From Ecdyonurus torrentis (Eukaryota; Arthropoda; Insecta; Ephemeroptera; Heptageniidae): a stretch of DNA of 64,000 nucleotides. Positions 12,800 to 25,032 of this stretch are shown here, piece after piece. Position numbers and translations under genes: made by a program. The stretch covers positions 16,193,943 through 16,257,942 of the forward strand of contig OX439132.1 in the NCBI GenBank assembly GCA_949318235.1, read 5' to 3'. Position 1 is the stretch's first letter; each line of letters starts with the position of its first letter. A model generated the notes under the pieces. It was given only the letters and a program-made list of their open reading frames with translations, ran no database searches and was not told where the DNA came from.

Positions 12800-12861
12800 T
12801 TATAAGCTGGGGCGAGGTCCCGACATCATGCACGCTTTGGCCTTGTCTTCAATTGCACTCA
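12800..12861 (-). CDS. Candidate orphan terminal coding exon
   Basis: On the minus strand a good acceptor (GAGTTCAATTACAG) is followed by only one open frame, reading SAIEDKAKACMMSGPRPSL and then TAA at 12800-12802. The segment is much richer in G and C than its flanks, as the exons of this window are. No upstream partner exon could be found between 12.9 and 25 kb, so the parent gene is unknown and the call could be a chance frame. I do not recognise the sequence. Confidence 0.22.
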
Positions 12862-13529
12862 CTGTAATTGAACTCGTACAACATCTACACCGTCCTTTCA
12901 ATAACACCAAACGTTTATATTTTACGTCATCTTAACAAAATCTTACGAGGAAAAAAAAGCCTCCTATATTTTTAAGAGACAAATGTCACACTATAATAAC
13001 CTAAAACGCTCTTCTCTACGCTCCTATATTTTATATATAGATATAACATACATGTAGATAGATGTAGATACCTATATAAATATTAAGGGAAATTCAATTT
13101 TAAACTTTTTTTTTTTTTTTTTTTAGTTCCACACTTTCTATGAAATACAAATGACATTTTCATAATAAAAAAAAAAGTAAAAGTTCTTGACATTTCTTTA
13201 CATAAAAAGGGCACGAGATCATTAAAAAAATATCTGACATACAAATTACGTTGACAGAATAATAAAAATTCATTATGTATTATGTACATATAGAAAATGT
13301 TTGATGTAAACGTGTGGTGTGTAAATTTTATGTTAAAGACAAAGGAGGAAAAAAAATCTATACAGTTTAAGATGATAAAAATATAATTATGAGTGTCTAG
13401 TACCATAAAGAAGTAAAAAGGTTTGGTAACATCATCATCTGTATGGAGGAGAGTGAGAGAGAGTAAAGCGCAGGGGGGTTCATTGATTTGGTTGAGGCAC
13501 AACATCGGGCGCCGGCAACGATCGATGCG

Positions 13530-13568
<39 letters not shown>

Positions 13569-15844
13569 TCTCGCGCTTGCCGCATGGTAAAGGAAATCCT
13601 CAATTGTAATTCTCTAACTGTCCCTCTCTCCCTTTCATTTAATATTATGATCCCAGTTCACATTTTAGATATGACACGAGCCAATATATTTTCACTTTAA
13701 AACATTTCAGTGGAGCTATAAGTTCACTTTATCACATTTTTATTTGGTATACTAATTGTTTTCAAGTGACCGTTAAAAAAATTAATAAAAACAAATATAT
13801 TGCAGTACTTTTTGGTAATTACCGTGGAGTGATAGAGAGAACAAAAATATACCAGAAATTAATATTCTCACTCAGCTCCTACAAAAGTTTGATTGAGGCT
13901 GCAGCAGAAAACTAAAGATTTAGACACAAAACAAATTAAAAAAAAAAAAAAAAAAAAAAGTTAAAATTAGCTATCTTCCCTATACTCAATATTATGATTA
14001 ACTTTTTTACGATGATTCATTGGCTATATCCGATATAACCTAATAGGTAAAAATTCGACTTCATTATGATCGATTGCCCTGAGCGAGAGAAGGCAATAGA
14101 TAATATAGTAGCTGGTAGTGGGTGTTCATTATCGATCGTGCAGAATTTCTAAAGGGAGTTTTCCCGAGTGACTCACAATTAGATTTAGCACGTGTCACTG
14201 CACCCTCGCATCACACCACGTGTGTCAATGTGTGTGTGTGTGTTTAACCTTCAAATTATGACGTAATAAAAGTTGACACTGATAAAATTGAGCCTTTTAA
14301 ACTGTTACCAACCCCTAACTAAACATTTTTACATCCACTTAAAATTTATAGTTCTTTGATAACATTTATATGGGTTTCAATTTTTTAACACTAAGGGTAA
14401 CAATAATATATACAGGTATATTAACTAATAATGGTCTACTGTATTTTTAATATCCTTGCCATTTAATTAAAAATAATACATTATAATAAAATTTGCACAT
14501 TATCGTTCCGACTAATGCTGTGCATGCTAATTGCTAATGAGCTACCACAGTTCGACGAATCATCAACACACACACATGGAGTTTTTGCTCCTTTCTTTTT
14601 CATCTCCTCATGCACCACGCATAATATTTATTTACTACAGTAGGCTGTTCTGCATCCTTCCGCCGTTTGTATATGACGTCAAATCTATAGCAGATGGCGC
14701 CACGTTTATTGTTTTTGTGTTGGTTTGTGGTCTCGTCTGCCAGTGCTGTGTCGTCTGGACTTTTACTCCAGTTCGATAAATAATCCCTCGTTTGCTTTGG
14801 TTTAGCTTTCCTTATGCAACTGCATCATTTAACTACCGCAATCTATTAATAGTTTCATTATCAATTGCTTATCATTAATATCAATCTACAATCTATGTTT
14901 TAGCAAAACTATCCTTATATCCTATCACCGATGTATCAACTTTCAACGCATATCAAAATAAAGATATAACGAGCATTTTAAATTTTAAAATATAGAGCAA
15001 TCGCGTAAACAGAATTGTAAATAAATTTGCAGATACATACGCGGCAATTCATTTTAAGAAACATCAGACCTCCTATAAATAATAACTATAAAAATAAACT
15101 TATTTTTGGAAAAGAAAAAAGTTTCTTTTTTACAATGACTTTTCCTTGCAAGAGAGAAACAGGATGAAGAACAACATTTGTTTACTATTCACTTTTCTTT
15201 CAGTGTAAAGAGGTTATGCATTTTTCAATTTTTTTACTTCACTTTATACTGCAGTCCATTAAACAAAATGTATGGAAGCATAAAACTAATTCATTTTACC
15301 ACATAAAATCCGTTACAATTGCGATTATAGTAAATAAGTACAACGTAAAAATACACATAAATCATCAACTACTTTATTACTGCATGATGAGCATGGTGTA
15401 ATTATCGTATTTATCGTGAAATTTTTGTTAAATTACATTAGATTGTTAATTGTAAAACATGACTGTAAATATCACGATTTGCCACGCCTTTTGTGTACAT
15501 AAGCAACATCAGCTTTAATTAAAACCATCTACTGTATAGACGATGTTTATATATATTTATTTCTATATAACATAAAAATGGACTTGAGAGAAATTAAGTT
15601 TTATTGCTCTGAATTCCCTCGAGATGTTTTTGAGTTGTAAAAAAGCGAAAGAATTTTGTTTTAAATAACAGCAACATATTATTAGATATAGATATTTATT
15701 CTTTACACCCAAAAGTCATTGATATTCAGTTTGTATGCACTTCTCAATCACTATTATGGTCTATGAAGAAAAAAAAAAAACTACAGTACCTTCATTGTTG
15801 TCGACACTATTTTATTTCAAATATATTACCTTAAACGAGACGCC
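12862..15844. other. Intergenic DNA with GA/CT repeats and a CpG-rich patch
   Basis: No gene was recognised. A CpG-rich patch at about 13503-13585 flanks a (TC)n microsatellite (about 13532-13566) and could be a promoter. Another less AT-rich patch at about 14640-14780 contains TGACGTCA-like TATGACGTCAAA and AGATGGCGCCACG. Neither is tied to an exon. A-rich and (TG)n tracts also occur (13938-13959, 14221-14243). Confidence 0.4.
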
Positions 15845-15846
15845 TA

Positions 15847-16323
15847 ATGAGGAAGTCTACACAAAGTTAGCCCCTATGTTTGAATACGTCATTTGAAAGA
15901 GAAAAAGTAGCAGATTAACTTAGCATAGGCAATTACTTAGAAAATTGGCGTTTTATTTAATAAAAGAAGAAATAAAAAAATTCAATTCCCAACCCTTTGC
16001 CGACTGTGACATCATTTGTTTACATCCGATTTTCAATTGTCTTCTGGATTTCATGCAACTGCTATAAATTCAAAAAAATTAACGGCCAACGGCCGCCTTT
16101 CAACAATGGGATCGTTTGAAATCCAGAAGACAATTGAAAATCGGATGTAAACAAATGATGTCACAGTCGGCAAAGGGTTGGGAATTGAACTTTTTTATTT
16201 CTTCTTTTATTAAATAAAACGCCAATTTTGCAGGTAATTGCTTATGCTAAGTTTATCTACTACCTTTTCTCTTTCTAATGACGTATTCAAACATAGGGGT
16301 TAACTTTGTGTAGACTTCCTCAT
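15847..16323. mobile_element. TA-flanked foldback MITE, 477 bp, arms of 206 bp
   Basis: The left arm (15847-16052) begins ATGAGGAAGTCTACAC and ends GTCTTCTGGATTTC. It is matched inverted by the right arm (16118-16323), which begins GAAATCCAGAAGAC and ends GTGTAGACTTCCTCAT. Both ends are flanked by TA (15845-15846 and 16324-16325), the duplication typical of Tc1/mariner-type transposition. The arms are similar along their whole length with few differences. The 65-base centre is unpaired. There is no coding capacity. Confidence 0.85.
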
Positions 16324-16325
16324 TA

Positions 16326-19074
16326 TAGTGCTTAAATATCCTGTCAAAACAAAATAAACAAAATAAAATATGGATTTAGATAACCTATTTAAAAAAAAAA
16401 GTTATAGCAGTGCTGCGTCAGGTGTTTCAAAACTATACTCGTTCTTATCGAAATTTGTTGGAAATTTGTTCGTTGTTTGTGCAGCTTCAAAAAAGAAGAA
16501 AATAAAATATTAAAAAAAAAAGTGACAAATGACGTCTCTGTATAGTACATACACCACTCGTGACTGTGATGCAATGTCATATCACTGATAATATACTACG
16601 CAATATATCATATAACATAAATGTTGGAAATTTCATAACAGGAAAAGGAATATGACCGAGTGTAATATAATATAAATAATAACATAATCTCGGCTTAATT
16701 ATCGCTGTTCATTCAATGATATGTAATTAAAATAAACTTAGCTTGATACAGTTGATTCTGCAATCATATGGCATGCTTCACTATGGTACTAACTCAAATT
16801 TTGTTCGTGTAATTTTGAATTATAATTAAATATATTATACGTCATAAAAAAAATCAATTATTTGTATTATATTAAAATTATTATTTATATATAAATGTGT
16901 ATTATTGTTATTATTAATTATTTGCTCCTCGATGTTAAGATGAAGGGGATGAAAAGTACTTAAAAATATTACTTTAAACAAGTAACGGAAGAGTATCTAG
17001 TATCCCTCATTTAAACGTTCTAGTCAGATGTCAAAATAATAATCATAAATGGTTTCGCAATACTTATATAAGGCTGGGGAATTATTTCTTTTTCTCGTGC
17101 CGCAGATGATTGGCTACCGTACTACACTAGTAAGTTCCATTAAAAAAAAAGCAATGATTAAAGATGGTTTGGTATTTAAAATTACTTACTGAATTTGTAA
17201 GCAACTTTGTTTTGACGGAAAAAGGTAACGTCGAGCTTTGATAGCGCGAGTCAAGACACCACTTCCATTTCCTTATGCCACTGGAGTAAAAAATACTACT
17301 GTAAAGGTTGTGCCTCACCTAAATTGAAAGACATTTACCTGAATTAGGTGACATTGTAGTATATCAATACCTAAACTAGGTTTATATTTACCTACTGCAA
17401 TTTACGCGTTTTATGTGCCTGCCATAAGTGAATTTTTTGAATTTGAAACATATTTTGAATGTAGTAGTATTTTTTCTTTATTTTTTCGTGCAAATTTTCT
17501 TCTTTTTTCTCCTTTTTATTACCTTTATCTCAATACTAACTAATTATAATAAACATTTTTTTTTTATCTAACTATAAAGCTAGTTATAAAATTTAGGGCA
17601 CATTTCAAAGGAAAATATAGAATGAATGCATTTTAACGTTGCAGTTCACCGGATCAATTAACACTTACTATAATATTCATTAACTCAATTCTTTTGATGT
17701 TTAATTTACCCTATATTATACACATACACACACGTCCAGTAATGACGTCATGAGTTTACCACGCCCACCTCACATGAAACTCGCGTGCGTGACATTAAAA
17801 AACCCTCGTGTAATATAGTGGTTGTTTTACTTCCCTGGTACATGTCTTTGCGGCTTGTAGTACTTTACACCCTCTATACTTCAGAATTAAAAATACACCC
17901 CCCATATAGTGCCTCTGTGAGTCACAGTCACAAAAATTTAGTGACTTTCTTATCTCATCATAAGTGTCCTAAAACATCATCTTTTAAAAGAAATAACGTC
18001 ATCAGGACCAAACAACTTTTTTTTACGCCATAAGGAAAGAAAAAGCATCATTATATATCAACAAGAGATTACATACTGTATAATATATATATATATATAA
18101 AAACATTCTCTTTCAATTATGTTGCATTACGCGGAAGACAATAATGTATGCTTATAATCATATTACGAGGAAATGTTAAACAGTCATAATTATCGATGAC
18201 GATGATACATGATGAGCAATACCTGAAGTATTTAATCAGGTGTAAATGTTAATGAAAAATATTCAATAAATGTGACGTTGAATTTTTTTGGGTGATATTT
18301 ATATGGTACTGAAGAAATGATATAAACAACAACAGTATCGCAACATAATCATGCAGTTTCTTAGGAACAATTAAAAATTAAAGCTTAAATTACTTCTTTC
18401 ATTTTAATTGCACCGTACAGTGTAGACCAAAACAACTGGACTAATTTGTTAGGGCGTGACGATGTTTTTATATAATACTGAACAGTAAAATATTCTTTCT
18501 CATTATATTTTAACAAACTTGTGTGTTAAATAATAATATTAATAAAAAGAGCCTTTATGTCAATTTGATAAATATTTTTGATTGGCAGACACTACAGTAT
18601 CGCAAGTCAATATGAACTTTGATGTTTGAGGGGAAAAGAATGGCTATAACCGCAATATTGGTGAGCAATAATTCGGTCTTCAACCTCACGCTTAGAAGGG
18701 CAATAATTACACGAGGCATAACGCCTATCCATACGTCACTTTCAAGCGATACCTATACGCGTTGTTATCTCACACCTGATAATAATATACTCACATTAAA
18801 TGATAACTAACTAGAAGAATTTTAGTCGTGTGTACGCTTAATGTTTTACCACTCCCTCAGCAATACATTTTTATTAATTATAGCGATATATTTTATAGTA
18901 ACCCATTGAAGTAAAATAATAAAATAATTCGCGATGGACGATTTATATTCATCAATTCAAAAAAATTATCAAAAAGAAAGCGAATTGATCGCGACATTAT
19001 ACATCATGCGTAAAAGTTCAACCAAATCGAAGTGCATAAAAATGACAAAACAACATACATACATAGTACATACA
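16326..19074. other. Intergenic DNA, nothing recognised
   Basis: AT-rich sequence with short homopolymers and a small (TA)n at about 18083-18098. Open frames on both strands are short and without protein-like composition. Some less AT-rich spots, such as 17200-17310 and 17740-17790, could be untranslated exons or promoters but show nothing decisive. Confidence 0.4.
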
Positions 19075-19310
19075 TATCATGACGCCATAATCCCTTTCGG
19101 GGTAGGCCAGGACGAATCCTTTTTAGTAAGAGGGCTTACAATGATCTGTGGCTTACCAGATCACAGGCTCTACCCTTAATACCACACTCCTCTGGGCTCC
19201 TAATACCAGACCTGTGCAGCTCGGACCACCAAATCTTACGACGGCAGCACTCGCCACTATGGACAAGAGGTGGTCAAACTGCCTGGCCAACCCACGCAAA
19301 CAAAACAATT
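19075..19310. repeat. Possible retroposon remnant (CGCCATAATCCCTTTCGGGG type)
   Basis: A stretch with composition unlike its surroundings, starting ATGACGCCATAATCCC and containing TTTCGGGGTAGGCC, AGCTCGGACCACC and AGAGGTGGTCAAACTGCC. Words of the kind CGCCATAATCCC...CGGGGTAGGC recur in interspersed repeats of some insects as far as I recall. The frame at 18934-19179 does not look like a real protein. The assignment is tentative. Confidence 0.25.
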
Positions 19311-20390
19311 AGCATATTAATATTGTGTTACGAAAGTTTTAACTTTTTATAACGTAATCTCCATTTTTTACTGAATTCGTGTAATTTTAAAGTGCATTTC
19401 AGAAATATTTTAATCATATCGCAGAATTTCAAACAAAAATTTCACCAATGAATCAAACTAGAGAATAGGTGCAATGAAATAACTGTACTGTACTCGAAAA
19501 TATGACAAATATGTGAAGCACGTGACAGCAAATTATAGTCCATGCGTTGTTTTTGTAAGGTTTAGTTTTCGCAACCCATTTTTTTTTTTTTTTTTTTTTT
19601 TATTATTATTAATGTACTGTACTTATTATTTAAAATTATTAATAACAGATTAAAATGATATACATTGATATATACATTGATTACTTGCATAAAGTATAAT
19701 TTTTCAATACATTATATAGGTACAGTACCGTAAGCTTACAAATTTTGATTAAAATAATAATAATAATAATAAAAGTTGCTAAGTTGCTAACGACACATTA
19801 ATCAAACAAAATATTAAGAACTTGCATACGAATTAAATAGTTCATACCATTAGACAGTTTTTACTATAAAAACCAAATAAATAACAAATGTAAATACAGT
19901 ATTCAACTTTTTTCTTTTTTTTTTTTTTATACAAGTAATTTATCATTAATTTATCAACATATTGTAATAATGTAATTTAATTTTGCTATGAACAAAATTG
20001 TTGTCTATATTAAATAAACACACAAATCAAAATTATAAATAAAACAACAGAACTTTTACCTATGCAATATATCAATTTTGTACAGATTGGTACAAAATTT
20101 GTTAGGTCTCTCTCTCTCTCTCTCTCTCTTGTATACATTTACTTATTTATTGACCCCTTTGAATTTTTTATGACCATACATAATTATGTATAATTTAACA
20201 GGAAAAAAAAAGTGTCCTTCTGCAACCAATAAATTAAAATTACAAACGAGTGCCTGCCAAAACTATGTATATCATCATGCTTATCTTCTTACTTTTTTGT
20301 TATATATAATAAGAACCATCTACTGAATTGCAAGATCTTAATATCTCAATAGTACAGTACTCCACGGACCTCCACGGAAAGGTCTAGCTT
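19311..20390. other. Intergenic AT-rich DNA
   Basis: No gene recognised. It contains a long T run (about 19579-19601), (AAT)n at about 19754-19771, and a (TC)n run at about 20107-20129. Confidence 0.4.
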
Positions 20391-20645
20391 AAATGGCAAT
20401 TGTGACCTCTCAACAATGCAAGAAATTATTGAAATTTCTTATTGGGCTAGAATACTTGGGAAATTATACATAGTGTACTTCTAGTCCATAATAACGTCCC
20501 TATAATATACCAGGTACTCTCACTCCATAAGAATTATTAACAATTTTTTTTCATTGTTAAGAGGTCAAGTTTGCCATTTAACTGCATGTTATTTGAGTGA
20601 GGTTTTTAACGGTTTTGGTGAGAGTACCTGGTATTTTCTAGGGAT
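20391..20645. repeat. Interleaved inverted repeats
   Basis: Two inverted-repeat pairs overlap. AAATGGCAATTGTGACCTCT (from 20391) pairs with 20552-20580, and CCCTATAATATACCAGGTAC (from 20498) pairs with GTACCTGGTATTTTCTAGGG (about 20624-20643). The order left1, left2, right1, right2 is interleaved, not nested. It looks like the wreck of foldback transposons. No coding frame is supported. Confidence 0.5.
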
Positions 20646-22132
20646 CTTAGTCCACAAGTCCTCTGACTGTCAAAAAGTGGATTATATGTGTATACATGTT
20701 ACTGGTATGGTATCAAGAATAGAGATACTACGACATACAATTCAGGAGAGTTATAGATACAAATATGAAGCATACTTATGTCTAAGGTAAACTCTCTTTT
20801 TAATTCAAAGACAAGTGTGCATTGAAAATAACAACGACATGTGATCTGTAAACATGCTTGCCTGGGCATAGCGTCGTTGACTTTCATTTGTAATGGACAT
20901 ATCTGTCCATTATACTTTTGTTACGATATTATCACAATCACAATTAAACTGCATAGATGTAAATGCCATACAGAGTTTATCATATTTCAATAGCATTTGT
21001 AATTTGAATGGGCTTTGAATATTGGTGGTAAGAAAATCAGAAAATTGTTTGAGGGCGCGCATGGTGGTGTTTATAGTTTTCTACTTACTCGCGATTCGAG
21101 TCATTATAGGATATTACGGTACTGCGATAGATCGGTATTCCAGTTCATATGCATGTGTACAGTTTATGATAATGAAAATATTGATATATCAAGGCACAGA
21201 TATTAACCTTTTAATTTATTCAAGCTAATGTCTTATGAAAATAAACTGAAAGAACGCGAATAAAATTTGAATGAGCGCACTCCAAGGGGGAGGGGCTTGG
21301 GGCAGGTTCAGGACTTGTCTGACCAAAGAAACCCCTTTTAACTTTTAGGACAGATTCAAAAATAATTGCTACCATACTTGTATTAATTTAGCAAACACCA
21401 AAGTTTATATTACAAGAGTTTGGGGCGTTTACTGCAGATGCCCAAGCTTAATTCTGTGGAGGACAGCTGGGCGGCGGCAGATTACTCACCAAGTTTTATT
21501 GCACTAAATAATGGCCTAGGCCATTCCTGCGTCTTGTTTTTCTATTTTGCAGTCTCGCCAGCGAGTCTGCACACACAAATTACAACACAAAACTTTGAAA
21601 ATACAACTAAATTTAGGTAAATTAGCTTATTTCGATATCACGCAGCACAAGATGACAGCACAACATTAGCGCCTCTAGTGGCTAATTAATAAACTAATAA
21701 CATTGTCACCAACTATTTTTTATTTAATTTTGAACAAATTTGTTTGGATTTCTATACCAAATAAATTCATAATAAGTATTAAATATATTTATAATATTTT
21801 CAAAATATACGAAATATATTTTAAATAGAAGTTATTCAGCATAATTTATTTTTATTTACGTTGGTAGTACTATGACGCACGAAAATTTGAAAAATTCTGG
21901 AAATCCCTGAATCACGCTGAATGAAGTCTGTTCCCCACTCTGGGCACTTTTTTAAGTCCACGGTCCACGGGAAATATATCACCATCTCAGTCGACACCTG
22001 AACTACAATGTAAGCTAATTTCTCTCTCTCTCTCTCTCTTACTCTTTTATCTGCTCCGTTACAATAGACAGCGATTTCTGAAAATCCCCTCTCTCTGAAT
22101 CTGAATATAATACTGAAACTGAATACACAGTA
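20646..22132. other. Intergenic DNA with two less AT-rich patches
   Basis: No gene is established. Patches at about 21285-21345 and 21420-21560 are richer in G and C. The second could hold an untranslated exon on either strand: the plus strand reads ACTGCAG then ATGCCCAAGC with an open frame, and the minus strand has CAAAACTTG followed by GTGAGT. A (TC)n run lies at about 22020-22039. Confidence 0.3.
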
Positions 22133-22240
22133 ATGCTGTTCGTAAACCCTGTTCTCTTGCACTAAAAAATGCGCATTCCATTTGATTAACCAAAGGCGAA
22201 CGTCATTTTTGGTGCAGAGAACAGGGTTTACAAACAGCAT
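22133..22240. mobile_element. TA-flanked hairpin MITE, 108 bp
   Basis: The ends are ATGCTGTTCGTAAACCCTGT and ACAGGGTTTACAAACAGCAT, inverted copies with about 30 paired bases (one to three mismatches). TA flanks both sides (22131-22132 and 22241-22242). It is non-coding and short, typical of Tc1/mariner-derived MITEs. Confidence 0.8.
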
Positions 22241-22842
22241 TAGTACACTTTTGCTCTAATAATTTATATTAAAAAAAAATAAAAATAAAAAATAACATGA
22301 ACATTTGATTTAAAGAATGATTAATTTTTTTATGTCTTTATTTAGGTGAGGTAGAAATTTCAAGGCACACATAATACATGACAATAAACCATGTTCTTTT
22401 GTTATTTATATTTCTACATTCACATTCTATAGGGTCACAAACATTGATTATAACTTCTAAAAGTAAAAAAATAATATTAAAATACAATAAAGTTAAGCAT
22501 TAATTATATAAAAAAAAATTATTTCAGTATTATCTTTTAACTAAAGTAAAGCTGGTAGCACAATTGTTCAGTCTATACTATAAGGTGTAGGAAATCTGTG
22601 TTCCGACTATAGCAACAAATCATAGTTTGGAGTATTCATTATGCACTTATTACATTATTTTAAGTACAATAATATAAATACTCTGATTTGAATGAGATGA
22701 GGTAAAAACAAACAAACATAGAATATTAAATAATAAATTATAACATAATCTAATTAAGAATTAGATGCACGCAAATACAAACAATAAGCAAAAGTTGTAA
22801 TATGGGAAAAATTGTCTATGCAATTAAAATATATAATATATA

Positions 22843-23695
22843 GGAAAAAACCATCGCGGTTGGTATTAATTACGTTTAAAAAAAAAAATTAATTAGAAAA
22901 TAGTTGGTAGAGATTAGAGCACGTTGAATTGAAAATTAATAAAACGCGAAAATTCTCTAATTTAAATAGTAAATTGGGACTAGGGATGCAAATTATTCTA
23001 GCTTGCGCTAGATAAAAATAGACGTTAAAAGGGATGAGGGGTATAGTGTCAATGTAAAATATGATATACCTAACATCTCACGTTCTCACATTACATCAAA
23101 GGCACAACATTATAAAACAGTAAGTCTGATGCTGTTTTATAATGTTGTGCCTTTGATGTAATGTGAGAACGTGAGATGTTAGGTATATCGTATTTTACAT
23201 TGACACTATACCCCTCATCCCTTTTAACGTCTATTTTTATCTAGTGCAAGCTAGAATAATTTGCATCCCTAGTTCCAATTTACTATTTAAATTAGAGAAT
23301 TTTCGCGTTTTATTAATTTTCAATTCAACGTGCTCTAATCTCTACCAACTATTTTCTAATTAATTTTTTTTTTAAACGTAATCAATTAAAATATATGATA
23401 GAAAAACATTTAGATAGATTAGGAAAAATTGGGGAATGGTAGATAGTGACACCAACAGGAACGCCGTGGTAGAGAAAATATTCTAACTTAGGTCAAAAAG
23501 AAATTTATAAGCATATTTAAGTGGCTCATATTTCTCTTTTGTATGAGCCACTTACATACGCTTATAAATTTATTTTTAGCGTGGGTTAGAATATTTTTTC
23601 TTCCACGGCATTCCTGTTAGAGCAAGCTCATACTATCTCCCATTCCCCAGTTTTTCTTAATCTATGTGTTTTTCTATCAAATCTTTTAGTTGTAC
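22843..23695. mobile_element. Foldback MITE family A, interrupted by another foldback
   Basis: The left end TAGGAAAAAACCATCGCGG (from about 22841) is separated by a 510-bp insertion from its continuation at about 23383 (CAATTAAAATATATGATAG, AAAAACATTTAGATAGATTA). The right arm, ending TCTATGTGTTTTTCTATCAA near 23680, is inverted relative to it. The centre holds a hairpin, GTGGCTCATATTTCTCTT against TGTATGAGCCAC (about 23521-23551). Partial relatives of the same orientation set are at 28.44-28.71, 33.37-33.52 and 33.59-33.76 kb. Confidence 0.65.
22873..23378. mobile_element. Nested TA-flanked foldback with ~250-bp near-identical arms
   Basis: Arms 22873-23120 and 23132-23378 are inverted copies around an 11-base loop (TAAGTCTGATG). 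Central parts are exact (CTAACATCTCACGTTCTCAC against its complement). Only a handful of mismatches were seen over the whole arm, for example GATATG/GATACG. TA lies at 22871-22872 and 23379-23380. The element is inserted inside the family A MITE. The high arm identity suggests a young insertion. It is non-coding. Confidence 0.85.
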
Positions 23696-24577
23696 CATGT
23701 CGTAATATGCATTAATTTTGTTACATACTAGATTGGCATCAAAAATAACAAAACATCAAAATATAAATAAATCATTGTGGTTTTAGCGTTTTTCAAGTAG
23801 CAAGCTGCCTATAAAGTAAACAAGGAATTATGTAATTGAGAGGGGGTGGGTACAATGTAAATTAGCATTTAGGTTGGCAAACATAGCAAAGAAGAAATAT
23901 TCTCACCACAGTAAAAAATTATAATAAAAACAAAGCACAATAGAAATAAAAACCAATTTTGCATCTTGAACGGACATTAACTGGAGGGACAAGATGGGAG
24001 ATTATAAAACATACTCTGTAAATTTTAACAATGACCAAGTTAAAATGCTTGTTAAAGTATTCAACTAGAGTTCAAATTAATAATAGTATTTGCAAACTTA
24101 ATTATCATTAAGATAGGGAAACAATTTATTCAACTTAATGGTTGTAAGTATTAAGTATGGAAATTTCAAATTTGTAAGTAAAGAAACGAGAGGTCCAAAA
24201 ATATTAAACATGATACCTCATACTAAAATTAAAGACAAAATACAATCACAATGTATCTGCAGAGTTTACATTTTACATTTTATGTTCCATAAATTTCAAA
24301 CACAATTTATTTTAAATACAATTATTTGTTCTAAAATTAAATATATATATTAAAGAAAAATAATAATTTAATTAAAAAAAAAAAAAAATAGATTGCAAAA
24401 ATTGGGGAAATTGCTTCTTCAGTAATAATTAGTTAATGCAATTATCAGTATTATCTGACAGGAACGTCTTGTGTATTTGAAAAAAAGAAAGAAATTGAAC
24501 TTGGGCAGAAATTGAGTGCATTAAAAGTATACCACATGTAATTAATTAGGAAAGGTTAAAACCATTTCGGTTTGAAT
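23696..24577. other. Intergenic AT-rich DNA
   Basis: No gene or clear element was recognised. It carries an A run at about 24375-24389 and ends in the motif AAACCATTTCGGTTTGAA (24559), the degenerate flank of the next foldback. Confidence 0.4.
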
Positions 24578-24750
24578 TGATAATCAAAGAAAAGGATAGG
24601 AGAAACCAACAAGCGCCTTATCACGATGAGGTCCGTAGCTTGCTGAAAATCTTGATGGCACAGGTTACACAAATATTTACAAGTTAACTAAGACGTTTCG
24701 AGTGCAACTGAAGAAGAGAGCTGTCTCCTATCCTTTTCTTTGATTATCAA
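24578..24750. mobile_element. Foldback MITE, family C, partly deleted
   Basis: The left end GATAATCAAAGAAAAGGATA plus GGAGAAACCAACAAGCGCCT matches the family at 5.3 and 7.5 kb. At the right only about 30 bases of the inverted arm remain (CTCCTATCCTTTTCTTTGAT). The inner sequence (AATCTTGATGGCACAGGTTA, then AGACGTTTCGAGTGCAACTG) is shared with the 5.3 kb copy. A deletion of most of the right arm is the simplest reading. Confidence 0.65.
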
Positions 24751-24807
24751 AAGTATACCACAGTGTTTAACAAGGGTATGTAGTAGCCACCCAGTATAAA
24801 TCAAGTA

Positions 24808-24910
24808 CACTGGTCCCGAATAAATCTGAATGCTTGAGTTGAAGTTTCCTATATATAACATTTGGACTTGGAGAGATTAATGCTTCGGTCAGATTTATTC
24901 GGGACCAGTG
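24808..24910. mobile_element. TA-flanked MITE 1 of an abutting pair (CACTGGTCCCG ends)
   Basis: The ends are CACTGGTCCCGAATAAATCT and AGATTTATTCGGGACCAGTG, about 22 exactly paired bases. TA is at 24806-24807 and 24911-24912. It is 103 bp with no coding capacity, and abuts the next element with a single shared TA. Confidence 0.8.
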
Positions 24911-24912
24911 TA

Positions 24913-25032
24913 CAGCTTTGGCCAAAAGTTAGAGAACAGGGCAGCGGCAGCCGCAGCATTTTCCCATAAAGATTACATAGTGCAGTTGTGGGTTGCCTAT
25001 ATAAATCGTTCTCAAACTTTTGTCCAGAGCTG
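24913..25032. mobile_element. TA-flanked MITE 2 of an abutting pair (CAGCTTTGGCC ends)
   Basis: The ends are CAGCTTTGGCCAAAAGTTAG and CTCAAACTTTTGTCCAGAGC, then TG. TA is at 24911-24912 and 25033-25034. The CAG...CAAAAGTTTGAGAAC type of terminus resembles Tc1-like elements. It is 120 bp and non-coding. Confidence 0.78.

Noticed and set aside
21420..21620. Plus-strand frame MPKLNSVEDSWAAADYSPSF as a coding exon
   Set aside because: The second half is low-complexity and the first half lies in a G/C-enriched patch readable on both strands; no partner exon in phase was found.
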